Assembly (NCBI GenBank): GCA_025062325.1
Contig: JANXAL010000116.1
Coordinates: forward strand, 95,695 to 159,694
Origin: Roseiflexus sp.
Lineage (GTDB): Bacteria; Chloroflexota; Chloroflexia; Chloroflexales; Roseiflexaceae
DNA length: 64,000 nucleotides
Direction of reading: 5' to 3'
The notes below the pieces were generated by a model. The model worked only from the letters and a program-made list of their open reading frames with translations, did not search any database and had not been told where the DNA came from. Positions 55,011-63,791 of the stretch are shown here, in pieces; positions within the stretch are counted from its first letter, which is position 1; each line of letters begins with the position of its first letter. Made by a program: the position numbers and the translations under genes.

Positions 55011-56737
55011 GCGGCTGGTTGTGTGCGGCGCTGACTGCCGAGGGAGCAGAACACGATCTTGCGGCAATGGGCGCAACGCCTATTGCATCCAATCATTGTG
55101 CGGCGCTCGGCGCGCTTCCTGACGGTTGCCATACGAATGTTTTCTGCACTGATCATCTGGTTGCGGTTGGCGCCGTTACGCTGTTCAATCGCAGGGAACT
55201 TCTCAACATGCTGATGCGCGACGGCGTCGCCCTGCCGGGCGATTGCGCCGACGGCGCGATTCTTTTGCACTTGTACGCCCGGCACGGCCCGCGCGGCTTC
55301 GCTGCCGCTGATGGAATGTTCGCGCTCGCTATCCTTGACGGGGACGACCTGGTGCTGGTGCGCGATCACGTCGGAACGCGCACGCTCTTCTATGCACGCG
55401 CTGGCGACCACTGGGCAGCGTCGGCGTCGCTGCACGCGCTGCGCGCCTGGCCCCGTTTGAATGCCCGTCTCAATCTGAACGCGGTGCGCGCCTTCCTGAC
55501 CTTCGCCTACCTTCCAGGAAGCGAAACGTTGATCGACGGCGTCTCTGAAATGCTTCCGGGACGCTGTCTCCGTTTGTGCGCCAGCGGCGCCTGCCATGAA
55601 GAGGTGTTCTGGGAACCGCGCGAGGATAAGTGGGACGACACGCTTCCGGCGGAAGCATACGCCCGGCGCTTGCGCGATCTGCTCGAACAGGTGGTCGCTG
55701 CGCGTCTGCCCGCCGGGCAACCGGTCGGCGTCTTCCTCTCTGGCGGCATCGATAGCAGCCTGGTCACTGCCCTGGCGGCACGGCTGCATGACCGACCAGT
55801 GCGCACGTATGCGATCAACTTCGGTGAGGAATTCCCCAACGAACTGGCGTACTCCGGTCTGGTCGCCGCGCACTGTGGCACTGAGCACACCGTGCTAACG
55901 TTCGATGGAACGACCATCGCCGATCATCTGGCAGAAACGGTGGCGCTGCTCGATTGCCCGGTCGGCGACCCGCTGACGACGCCGAATCTGCTCCTGGCGC
56001 GCGCCGCAGCGCGTGATGGTCTGTCGGTCATTCTGAACGGCGAAGGAGGCGACCCGGTGTTTGGCGGTCCCAAGAACCAGCCGATGCTCGCCTTCGAGTT
56101 CCACCGCAACGATCCTGACCCGGCGGCGCGCGCCAGCGCCTATTTGCGCTCGTATCAGAAGTGCTACGATCAGCTTGAGCGTCTGCTCACCGCCGATGTG
56201 CTCGACGCTCTACGTGATGCGCCGCCGCTAGAGCGCCACGTGCAGCCGTACCTCGAATCGCCGCGGATGACGTCGTTCCTGAATCGTCTGCTCTATACCA
56301 ATCTGCGCACGAAAGGCGCGCACCATATTCTGCCGAAGGTCGAGCGGATGACGACCGCGAGCGGTGTCGAAGGACGTTCGCCGCTCTTCGCGTTCCCCCT
56401 GGTTGATGCGGCCTTTGCCATACCCCCTGCGCTCAAACTGCGCGGTGTGCATGAAAAATGGGTTCTGAAACAGGCCGTGCGCGATCTCCTGCCGCCAACC
56501 ATTCTGCAACGTCCGAAGAGTGGCATGCTGATGCCAGTGCAGTACTGGCTGCACGGTCCGCTGCGCGATCTGGCAAATGACCTGCTGCTAGGACCAGCAG
56601 CACGGACGCGGGGTTTGTTCCGCGAACAGGTAGTGCGCGACTGGATGCGCCGCCGCGGTCTTGTCTGGCGGCGCCATGGGCAGTTCATCTGGTTGCTTAT
56701 CACCCTGGAACTGTGGCTGCGTGCGTTCGATCTGTAG
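55007..56737 (+). CDS. Asparagine-synthetase homologue with atypical glutaminase domain
   Basis: 576 residues from the ATG overlapping the upstream stop; the frame opens earlier (54947) but inside the repeat gene. The N-terminal class II amidotransferase fold is present (TLFNRRELLNML, DCADGAILLHLYARHGPRGFAAADGMFALAILDGDDLVLVRDHVGTRTLFY), but the protein starts MSGWLCA, without the Cys at position 2 that attacks glutamine in true AsnB. The synthetase domain is intact: PP-loop GVFLSGGIDSSLV (about 240-252), INFGEEFPNELAYS, ILNGEGGDPVFGG, VEGRSPLFAFPLVDAAF and KWVLKQAVRDLLPPTILQRPKSGML. It may use free ammonia or an amine substrate, as beta-lactam synthetase and lasso-peptide cyclases do. It is coupled to the tail protein before it and the ATP-grasp-like protein after it. 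Confidence 0.85.
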   Translation: MSGWLCAALTAEGAEHDLAAMGATPIASNHCAALGALPDGCHTNVFCTDHLVAVGAVTLFNRRELLNMLMRDGVALPGDCADGAILLHLYARHGPRGFAAADGMFALAILDGDDLVLVRDHVGTRTLFYARAGDHWAASASLHALRAWPRLNARLNLNAVRAFLTFAYLPGSETLIDGVSEMLPGRCLRLCASGACHEEVFWEPREDKWDDTLPAEAYARRLRDLLEQVVAARLPAGQPVGVFLSGGIDSSLVTALAARLHDRPVRTYAINFGEEFPNELAYSGLVAAHCGTEHTVLTFDGTTIADHLAETVALLDCPVGDPLTTPNLLLARAAARDGLSVILNGEGGDPVFGGPKNQPMLAFEFHRNDPDPAARASAYLRSYQKCYDQLERLLTADVLDALRDAPPLERHVQPYLESPRMTSFLNRLLYTNLRTKGAHHILPKVERMTTASGVEGRSPLFAFPLVDAAFAIPPALKLRGVHEKWVLKQAVRDLLPPTILQRPKSGMLMPVQYWLHGPLRDLANDLLLGPAARTRGLFREQVVRDWMRRRGLVWRRHGQFIWLLITLELWLRAFDL

Positions 56738-58171
56738 ATGATGGGTTCGATAACAATTGTACGTCATCCTGATTGCGTGGCAGATGAACTGGCCAGCGCC
56801 CTGACCGCCAGCGGTCTGATCTATGGCTCAGGTGATACCTATGCGTCGTTAATTACTCCATCATCGTGCGTGGTCGATCCCGCTGCGACTACGGCGCTTG
56901 TCGACGACCTGGCGCTGCTCTGGCAATTCTACCGCGCCTGGAACGATCTGTACCGCGCGTCGCTGGCTGGCGAGGCGCCGCGCTGGATCGCCCGGCTGTG
57001 CGAATACGGTCTCTCCCCCGAAGAAATTCAGGCGCAACGCACGACGCTCACCGCCGGACTCACGCCACGCTTTTGCCGAGTTGACTACATCGCGATCGGT
57101 CCGCAGCGCGCGGTTGCCGAGGTGCAATGGAAATCGGGCGGGCTGGGACTGTTTTCCGGCATTCACGACGTTCACGCAGCAACCGTTCCCGCAACTGCCG
57201 GGATGCCCGGCAACCTGGCAGGTTCATTCCGCGAGATGATCAGACAGTGCAGCGGCGATGACCCGGTTGCGGTCAACCCAGTCCGATCCGTCTGGTACCG
57301 CGGCGAGCACTATCTGCGACGCGCCTGCGACGGGCAGGGCATGCGCTACATCGTCTTTGATCGACGCGAAGGAGCGCAGCGGATCATTGAGCGCAACGGC
57401 AGATTCATGGTTGCCGACAAAGGCAGGTTGTTGCCTGTCAATTTCCTGTACGCGCAGGAACTCTTGCCGGTGATTGCGCCTGCCATGATTGTTCGCCTGG
57501 CGCGGGCTGCGGTTGATGGCAGGCTCTGGATTGAGACGCCGCTCAACTACGTCTACCGCCAGAAGTGGGGCATGGCGCTGCCCTTCATGCCAGACTATGC
57601 CCATCTCTTCGACGACCGGCTGCGCGCGCTCTTCGGCGCAGTCGCATTGATGCACGGCGAGACAATCGATCTCACCGCACTGGCCACTGGCGTCCCAGAA
57701 GCCATTGGACAGCAACTGCGCGCAGTCCGAACTATCGACGATCTCGCCGATCTTTCAACGGCTGCCCGGCGTCTGCTGGTGCTGAAGTGCGGGAGCGGCA
57801 GCGGCGCATACTACAGCCAGGGGCGCGGCGTGCTGCGACTCAATGGCTCGCGCAGTGTAGCGCAGAAAACGCTTGCTTTTGTGAAGGAACGACTGGCGCA
57901 GGGCGAACCGTGGATCGTCCAGCGTTACGTGGACGCGACATATCCGGTCGATGTGTGCCTGCCGTGGGCAACACATACGTTGCAGCCTATTGACGCACAC
58001 GCCCGCTTCATGATCTACGCGACCTTCGATGCGCACGGAACGCCGCACCTCATCGGCGGGCTTGGCAACTTCAGCAGCGAGTGGAAAGTCAGCGGCAAAT
58101 CGGCGCGCCTCGATGAGCGAGGTCGCATTGCGGGAGCGGCGTTCAATGAGATGCGGTTTCTTAGGGGTTAG
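56738..58171 (+). CDS. ATP-grasp-like (circularly permuted type) ligase candidate
   Basis: 477 residues; the ATG follows the upstream stop directly. I do not see a canonical ATP-grasp, but elements resemble circularly permuted or glutathionylspermidine-synthetase-like ligases: FCRVDYIAIGPQRAVAEVQWKSGGLGLFSG (acidic strand with a Glu), a Gly-rich Lys loop LVLKCGSGSGAYYSQGRGVLRL (about 345-365), PWIVQRYVDATYPVDV (about 389-404) and ARFMIYATFDAHGTPHLIGGLGNFSS (about 422-447). If correct it would use ATP to activate a carboxylate and join it to an amine. Last gene of the six-gene cluster. Alternative: an unrelated alpha/beta protein. Confidence 0.5.
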   Translation: MMGSITIVRHPDCVADELASALTASGLIYGSGDTYASLITPSSCVVDPAATTALVDDLALLWQFYRAWNDLYRASLAGEAPRWIARLCEYGLSPEEIQAQRTTLTAGLTPRFCRVDYIAIGPQRAVAEVQWKSGGLGLFSGIHDVHAATVPATAGMPGNLAGSFREMIRQCSGDDPVAVNPVRSVWYRGEHYLRRACDGQGMRYIVFDRREGAQRIIERNGRFMVADKGRLLPVNFLYAQELLPVIAPAMIVRLARAAVDGRLWIETPLNYVYRQKWGMALPFMPDYAHLFDDRLRALFGAVALMHGETIDLTALATGVPEAIGQQLRAVRTIDDLADLSTAARRLLVLKCGSGSGAYYSQGRGVLRLNGSRSVAQKTLAFVKERLAQGEPWIVQRYVDATYPVDVCLPWATHTLQPIDAHARFMIYATFDAHGTPHLIGGLGNFSSEWKVSGKSARLDERGRIAGAAFNEMRFLRG

Positions 58172-58609
58172 AAGTTAGGGGGTAGGGGTTAGATCGCTTG
58201 CCTTAACCTTACGCTTCCTACATTTGTGCAGTCCACTATTCACGCCTGCAGACTCGCCACACAGCCACCAAGGGCTGAGAGCGAGCCGCTTGCAACCTTC
58301 TCACGTTCAACTTTCCACCCCTAACCTGCGACCTTCCCACATTCAATGTACAATATGCAGCGCGCAACCTTCCTACTTACACCCTCAACCCTTTGTGTCT
58401 TCGCGACCTTGCGTGATCGAAAACGTTCAATGTGCAATTGCGATCGCAGCGGCGTCGTTGCAATGCAACCGGGCGCGCCACCAGGGCTCCCGGCAGCCGC
58501 CCGCGCGCCCCGACGCGCCACCGGCCTCCGATGGGCCCGCCAGCGGCGTGCCCCTACAGGTGCGCCACCCGCGCGCCCCGACGCACGACCACTTGCCACC
58601 CTCGCACCT
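58172..58609. repeat. Intergenic stretch of short degenerate phrases
   Basis: 58200-58400 is built from recurring CAACCTTCTCAC, GACCTTCCCACATTCAATG type phrases; 58470-58590 from GCGCGCCCCGACGC and GCCCCTACAGGTGCGCCAC type phrases. Related sequence occurs at 32297-32505, 60545-60690 and 61915-62060. No gene is supported. Confidence 0.45.
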
Positions 58610-59422
58610 CTAACCTTCAACCTCTGCGCCTTCGCTCTGCTGCCTGCGCCATGCTTCGTACTCGCGGCGACCCTCCTCGCTCAACGGGTAGTAGACCTGC
58701 AGTGATCCGCCCTGCGCCAGTTTCAGGCGGCTGAACTCTTCCCATTCGGCATGGTGACGCGCTACTCGCACCACTTCGCTCGCCAATTGCTGCGGAACGA
58801 CCACCGCGCCATCGTCATCGGCAATGATGATGTCGCCTGGCAAGACCAGCACGCCGCCACATGCCACTGGCACGTTGTATCCCCACGGCATCAATCCCGC
58901 CTGAGTTGCATAGTTCGGCGTAAACCCGACCGACCAGAGCGGCACGTCTAGTTCCCGAATGCGCGCCCAATCACGCACACACCCGTCAACGACCATGCCT
59001 GCGCCGCCGCGCCCTTTGAAACAGGTCGTCAGCATCTCCCCGACGCAGCCAGTGGAAGGATCGCCGAACGCTTGCACCACCAGCACATCACCTGGTTCAA
59101 TCGTCTCGAAGACCATCCACAACGCGCTGCTCTTCTCTGCGTGTTCCGGTCCCATCCCGGAAGGGACATCCTCCCGCTGCGGCATGAACTGAAGCGTCAC
59201 TGCCGGACCGACAACCCGACGACCAGGAGTGCGCGGCAGCGGGCCGCAGATAAAGGTGCGTTGCACACCCATTTTGTACAGAGTCGCACTTGCTGTCGCG
59301 CTGCTTACATCGCGCAACTGATCGATCAGCGCCCGCTCTGGTCGCACGATGCGTCCGTGAACCGGCAGGGTGATATCCGCAGGAGGCAGGCGGTCAACTG
59401 TTATAATCTCGTCTGAAATCAT
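58610..59422 (-). CDS. RraA-like/HMG aldolase family protein
   Basis: 270 residues. The RraA fold signature is AGMVVDGCVRDWARIRELDVPLWSVGFTPNYATQAG, with the active-site segment GDVLVVQAFGDPSTGCVGEML upstream and CGGVLVLPGDIIIADDDGAVVVPQQLASEVV downstream. The family includes 4-hydroxy-4-methyl-2-oxoglutarate/4-carboxy-4-hydroxy-2-oxoadipate aldolases (GxxxR..D..Mg site) and the RNase E inhibitor RraA. The extra N- and C-terminal parts (about 50 and 40 residues) fit the aldolase group better. It is a single gene; the substrate is not indicated by neighbours. Confidence 0.88.
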   Translation of the reverse strand: MISDEIITVDRLPPADITLPVHGRIVRPERALIDQLRDVSSATASATLYKMGVQRTFICGPLPRTPGRRVVGPAVTLQFMPQREDVPSGMGPEHAEKSSALWMVFETIEPGDVLVVQAFGDPSTGCVGEMLTTCFKGRGGAGMVVDGCVRDWARIRELDVPLWSVGFTPNYATQAGLMPWGYNVPVACGGVLVLPGDIIIADDDGAVVVPQQLASEVVRVARHHAEWEEFSRLKLAQGGSLQVYYPLSEEGRREYEAWRRQQSEGAEVEG

Positions 59423-59512
59423 TCCACCCCCTGTATCTTCGCGTCATTCAGACTCTGAGCAACCCTTCGGGTCAAGCGCCGTGAGAGATTACTGCAGCGC
59501 CTGATTATGCCA

Positions 59513-60442
59513 TTATATCGCCATCTCCATCTCCTCATCGTAGACATGCCAGAAGACGCGACAGACGACACAGAATCCGCACGACTCGAACAGGCGCTGC
59601 GCCAGCGTGTTCCAACTGCCGACGCTGAGCAGCGCCTGGGTCAGCCCCATATCACGCATATTTCGGAGCGCGAGCAGGAGCAGCGATCGCCCAAGCCCTC
59701 GATGCCGATAGGCGGGGTGCACGCCGATCAGATCGACCCATGCGCTGGCGAACCCAAGACGCGCGTTCTCTTCGGCGCAGAGTGAACAGCGGCAGAATGC
59801 CGCCAGTGAGCCGTCTGGGGCGACTGCCACAACGTCAAGGCGCGAATCATAAGCGGGGCTGCGCATCCAGTTCACCCGCTCAGCAACCGTTTCAGATGCA
59901 GTTGCAAATGCGGCATGATGAAGATCAACAAGCGCTGGCGCTTCAGACTCGCCCGCGACCGAGCGCAGCGCGAAACCGGGAGGAATGGGAGGATCGGCGA
60001 TTGGGAGATGGAGCCAGCGGCGCATGCGGATCATGTGCCACTCCTCGCGGCGCAGACCGGTGCGTGCCAGCAACGCCACGCGGTACGGGTCGTCGTCGCG
60101 CACGGGGACGCAGAGGACAGCGCGCTCGCCATGCTGCTCTGCGCTGGCGCGCGTCTGCGCCGTCGCCCACGCGATCGCTTGCGCTTCAAGCGTCTCGTCG
60201 CGGGCGCATGGCAGGGCGAAGTAGAGAAACACATTGCCTTCCCAGATCATGGCGAATGCCACGGGACGGTCGCGCTCGTCAATCCATAATCGGGCATCAT
60301 CACTGGCGCCAAGGCGGGTGCGAATGTCGTGTACGGGGGGCCAGGGATCGATGCGATCCTCAGCGCGGCAGGCAAGGATCAGGTCGATAACCGACCGGAG
60401 ATCGTCGGGATGGCGGTAGGGACGGCTGGCAGGCGGCTTCAT
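59513..60442 (-). CDS. Tandem GNAT-domain acetyltransferase
   Basis: 309 residues in two GNAT halves. The N-terminal half is diverged (RPYRHPDDLRSVIDLILACRAEDRIDPWP, ARLWIDERDRPVAFAMIWEGNVFLYFAL). The C-terminal half has the complete acetyl-CoA site: ARLGFASAWVDLIGVHPAYRHRGLGRSLLLLALRNMRDMGLTQALLSVGSWNTLAQRLFESCGFCVVCRVFWHVYDEE, with RHRGLGR as pyrophosphate loop. Mycothiol synthase has the same two-domain layout, but nothing else in the window supports that pathway. Substrate unknown. Confidence 0.85.
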   Translation of the reverse strand: MKPPASRPYRHPDDLRSVIDLILACRAEDRIDPWPPVHDIRTRLGASDDARLWIDERDRPVAFAMIWEGNVFLYFALPCARDETLEAQAIAWATAQTRASAEQHGERAVLCVPVRDDDPYRVALLARTGLRREEWHMIRMRRWLHLPIADPPIPPGFALRSVAGESEAPALVDLHHAAFATASETVAERVNWMRSPAYDSRLDVVAVAPDGSLAAFCRCSLCAEENARLGFASAWVDLIGVHPAYRHRGLGRSLLLLALRNMRDMGLTQALLSVGSWNTLAQRLFESCGFCVVCRVFWHVYDEEMEMAI

Positions 60443-61099
60443 CGTCGCCTCCTTTCACGAACAGCCCTGTTCAACGCTGCACCGGTGTTTACGTTCAGTA
60501 TACCTGGTTTTTGGGGATGGCAGAGTGGCGGTTTGTTTATACGAAGGTAAGAGGCAAGAGGCGAGAGGCGAGAGGGGTTGGAGATTAGGAAGGTTACAGG
60601 TGGGAAGGTTGCAGGTAGAGACGTTGCACTGCAACGTCTCGCAGCGTCGCACGTCGCATGTGAGAAGGTGGGAAGGTTGAAGGCGGGTTGCGCATAGGGA
60701 GATTGCAGCGCCGCGCCCGCAGACCACACCCCGGCAGCGCGCCTGGCGTCGGCGACGGTCATCAGCGGGCGGATCGCCACGCGGTCATCCGTAGGGGCGC
60801 GCCGCCGCGGCCGTAGACATCCGTGTAGCGCGAGATCGCTGCGGGTTACGCATTACATCCTGTCAGGTTGAAGAGAAGATAGAACGTCCTCTGTGCTCTC
60901 TGTGTCTCTGTGGTTCTATCTCCAGCCGCCCGGTTTACGAATCGCCAGCAACACCGACGATACCTCAATCCACACACCTATGCTGCTGTGCTACGCTGGC
61001 AATGACATCGTGCGTCATCACGCGGAGAGATTGATTCCCTTCGCTTGCAATGACACCTGATGCCTAATAATTGAACAGGCTCAAAAGAGAGGTTTTTCT
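60443..61099. other. Gene-free stretch with palindromes and degenerate phrases
   Basis: It contains GAGGCGAGAGGCGAGAGG (near 60556), GGAAGGTTGCAGGT phrases, a perfect palindrome with 11-base arms GAGACGTTGCA around one C at 60618-60640, and a GTAGGGGCGCG motif near 60791. No coding frame has convincing composition. Confidence 0.5.
60618..60640. repeat. Perfect dispersed palindrome
   Basis: Arms GAGACGTTGCA and TGCAACGTCTC around a single C. A relative with a decayed right arm lies at 48318-48338. Confidence 0.6.
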
Positions 61100-61894
61100 A
61101 TGTTTGCCAGTCGCACTGCCGCGAAACCGCATACCCAGCGATGGGTGTATCCGCTTGTGTATGCCTTGCTGGTAATTATCTTCTTCCTGCCGCCATATGC
61201 CGAAAAACCATATGCGCCACAGGAGACCTCGAACGTTATTCGGGAACTGATGGTTGCCACCAGCCATCCTGAGCCATATACCGCACTTGCGCCGCTATTC
61301 CACCTTGCGACTGTTGCGCTGATCGCGCTGATCGCCTGGCGCCCTGCACGAGCCGGACGCACGCTGGCGGCGTACATGGGGTTGAACTACCTGATCATCG
61401 GCTGGGTGCAGGGACAGAATGTGACAGAAACCTATGGATATGTCGTACACACAGGCAATGTGGTCGCCTGTGCGCTGCTGGGAGTCATCTGGCTGGTTGT
61501 GGCGCTCCAGAACCGTCTCAGCATTTCATTCGCTCATCTCGACTGGCGCCACTATGCGCTGATGCCGCTGGCGCTGCTGGCGTTCTGGTCGCCAGCAGCG
61601 GTGATCGATGGCGTCGTCCGCCCTGATTTCAACCCAATGCTGCTGCTCACCTCACCGACCTATGGTCTGTCGTACTGTCTGACGACGCCGGTGTTTCTGT
61701 TTTTGCTGACCATTGCGCTGCCGAATGTGCCGCCGCTTGCGTACAGGATCACCGCGTTCAATGCGCTGCTCTACGGTCTGATCAATATGACGTCGTTTTT
61801 CGATCCTGCCATGTGGTGGATGGGCGTATTGCACATTCCGCTGCTGGCGATGTCGATCGCGGCGCTGATCCTGGTGAGACATCAATCCGGGTAA
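61100..61894 (+). CDS. Unknown polytopic membrane protein
   Basis: 264 residues with about seven or eight hydrophobic segments, beginning WVYPLVYALLVIIFFLPPYAE. A stretch of polar and aromatic residues after the first segment (EKPYAPQETSNVIRELMVATSHPEPYTALAPLFH) is likely outside. No catalytic motif or family is recognised. AAAGAGAGG precedes the ATG. It stands alone between gene-free stretches. Confidence 0.7.
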   Translation: MFASRTAAKPHTQRWVYPLVYALLVIIFFLPPYAEKPYAPQETSNVIRELMVATSHPEPYTALAPLFHLATVALIALIAWRPARAGRTLAAYMGLNYLIIGWVQGQNVTETYGYVVHTGNVVACALLGVIWLVVALQNRLSISFAHLDWRHYALMPLALLAFWSPAAVIDGVVRPDFNPMLLLTSPTYGLSYCLTTPVFLFLLTIALPNVPPLAYRITAFNALLYGLINMTSFFDPAMWWMGVLHIPLLAMSIAALILVRHQSG

Positions 61895-62410
61895 TGGTTG
61901 TCTGGGGGCTGCCCGGATGTCTGCGGGCGCGGCAGCGCCGCGCCCCTACGGGCGATGGCGCATCCGACTGGCCACGACGCATACGCCGCATCGCGCGGGC
62001 GGGCGCGCCGCCGCGCCCCTGCTTCTCACCTTTCCACGTGCAACGTTCCTGGGTTGCTGGCGGCAACCGAAGACAGTGCATCGCGCTGTCTCTACCTGCG
62101 CAGCCTGTACTTTGCAATCCCTCTCGTCTCTCGCTCTTGCCCCCTGCCCAGGGTTACGCAACCGTCACCCCCTGTTATGCAACCATCACGTCGCACATTC
62201 GTCTAATCAGATAGGCTATAGGGTGAACGGTTCGTCGTTCGCCGTGTGTGCTGCCGACAATGGGGTCGCGCACATCTTCTGAACTCAACACGCGCTGACT
62301 CCTGCGTCGTTCGTGGCGCGGGCACTACGGCGCGTGTTTCTTTATCTTCTCGCACTCCTCGCATGTTCAGCTCCACGCGCCAATTGCCCGCACAGGAAGG
62401 AGGCGCCGCC
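61895..62410. other. Gene-free stretch with dispersed palindromes
   Basis: GGCGCGGCAGCGCCGCGCC (61926-61944), also at 48348-48366, is followed by CCCTACG, and a second GGGCGCGCCGCCGCGCCCC-type palindrome lies near 62005. A decayed CACCTTTCCACGTGCAACGT phrase follows. The last 150 bases lead into the FBP gene and should contain its promoter; no clear one was identified. Confidence 0.45.
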
Positions 62411-63562
62411 ATGGCAGCGGAATTGACGATCAGCTGCATCAAGGCTGATGTTGGCGGGTTCGTCGGGCATTCGGCAATCCATCCGGCGTTGAAAGACGAG
62501 GCGGGGCGGCAACTGGAGATTGCACGTCGCCACGGTCTTCTGATTGATTTCCACGTTACCGCGTGCGGCGACGATCTGGGATTGATTATGACCCATCGCC
62601 TGGGCGTTGATAACCGCGAGATCCATCGTCTTGCCTGGGATGTGTTCGATCTCTGCACGCGCGTGGCGAAGGAACTGAAACTGTATGGCGCCGGGCAGGA
62701 CCTGCTGAAGGATGCATTTTCCGGCAATGTGCGCGGTATGGGTCCGGGCATCGCTGAGATGACCATCGTTGAGCGCCCGTCCGAGCCGATTATTGTGTTC
62801 TTCGCCGACAAAACCAGCGCTGGCGCATGGAACCTGCCGCTTTTCCGCATGTTCGCCGATCCCTTCAATACGGCAGGTCTGGTAATTTCCCCGGCAATGC
62901 ACGAAGGATTCCGCTTCCGTGTGCTCGATGTTCGTAAGGGTGAAACAATCACCCTCAGCACGCCGGAGGAGATGTACGACCTGCTAGTGTTCATCGGCGC
63001 ACCAGGGCGCTACGTGGTGGAAAGCGTGACCGCGAAGAGCACCGGCGCGATTGGCGCTGTATCGTCCACGCAGCGACTGGCGCTGATTGCCGGGCGCTAC
63101 GTCGGGAAGGACGACCCGGTCTGCATCGTGCGGGCGCAAGGTGAGTTCCCGGCAGTCGGCGAGGTGCTGGAGCCATTCACAATGCCGCACATCGTCGAGG
63201 GATGGATGCGTGGATCGCACTACGGTCCGCTGATGCCCTGCCGCGTCGCTGATGCCCATCCGGGGCGCTTCGACGGGCCCCCGCGGGTGATTGCGCTGGG
63301 GTTCCAGGTCGCTGATGGACGGCTGATCGGACCGCGTGATATGTTCGACGATCCCAGTTTCGACGAAGTGCGGCGGCTGTGCAATGTCATCGCCGACCAC
63401 CTGCGCCGTCACGGTCCGTTCGAGCCGCACCGCCTGCCGATGGAGGAGATGGAATACACCACCCTTCCAGAGGTGATGAAGAAACTCGCAGACCGCTGGC
63501 AGCCGGTGAACGGTCACGCGGTCAGCCCGGAGCAGGTGGAAGAGCTGCCAACTGGCGTCTGA
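62411..63562 (+). CDS. fbp: Bifunctional fructose-1,6-bisphosphate aldolase/phosphatase (class V)
   Basis: 383 residues from the ATG at 62411 with GGAAGGAGG upstream; the frame opens at 62246 but the extra residues have no match to the family. Archaeal-type FBPA/P features: TISCIKADVGGFVGHSAIHP (metal-binding Asp), THCGDD-like VTACGDDLGLIMTHRLG, KLYGAGQDLLKDAFSGNVRGMGPGIAEM, ADPFNTAGLVISPAMHEGF and GSHYGPLMPCRVADAHPGRFDGPPRVIALGFQVADG. The enzyme makes fructose-6-phosphate directly from triose phosphates and is a marker of gluconeogenic, thermophilic or autotrophic carbon flow. A 66-residue gene follows after 28 bases. Confidence 0.94.
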   Translation: MAAELTISCIKADVGGFVGHSAIHPALKDEAGRQLEIARRHGLLIDFHVTACGDDLGLIMTHRLGVDNREIHRLAWDVFDLCTRVAKELKLYGAGQDLLKDAFSGNVRGMGPGIAEMTIVERPSEPIIVFFADKTSAGAWNLPLFRMFADPFNTAGLVISPAMHEGFRFRVLDVRKGETITLSTPEEMYDLLVFIGAPGRYVVESVTAKSTGAIGAVSSTQRLALIAGRYVGKDDPVCIVRAQGEFPAVGEVLEPFTMPHIVEGWMRGSHYGPLMPCRVADAHPGRFDGPPRVIALGFQVADGRLIGPRDMFDDPSFDEVRRLCNVIADHLRRHGPFEPHRLPMEEMEYTTLPEVMKKLADRWQPVNGHAVSPEQVEELPTGV

Positions 63563-63590
63563 CAATGCACATCATAGAAGGAGGTGGACT

Positions 63591-63791
63591 ATGCCGATCC
63601 GTGACTGGCAGCATGCTGCAGAACGCGCCGCGCACCTGATCGATGACCGGCAGCACTACGTCGAAGGCGCGATTATCGACTGGCTGATCCGCACCGGTCA
63701 GTGGGATCCGCTGGCGGAGGAAAAGATCCGCGCCTGGCTGGAACGCCAAGCGGCGGAGATGGCGGAGAAAGAGCAACAGACGAACAACTGA
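63591..63791 (+). CDS. Small helical protein downstream of the FBP aldolase/phosphatase
   Basis: 66 residues; AAGGAGGTGGACT precedes the ATG, a strong ribosome-binding site. The sequence is charged and helical (RDWQHAAERAAHLIDDRQHYVEGAIIDWLIRTGQWD, then a Glu/Lys tail). No family recognised. Its last 94 bases overlap the opposite-strand nitrilase-like frame. Confidence 0.65.
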   Translation: MPIRDWQHAAERAAHLIDDRQHYVEGAIIDWLIRTGQWDPLAEEKIRAWLERQAAEMAEKEQQTNN

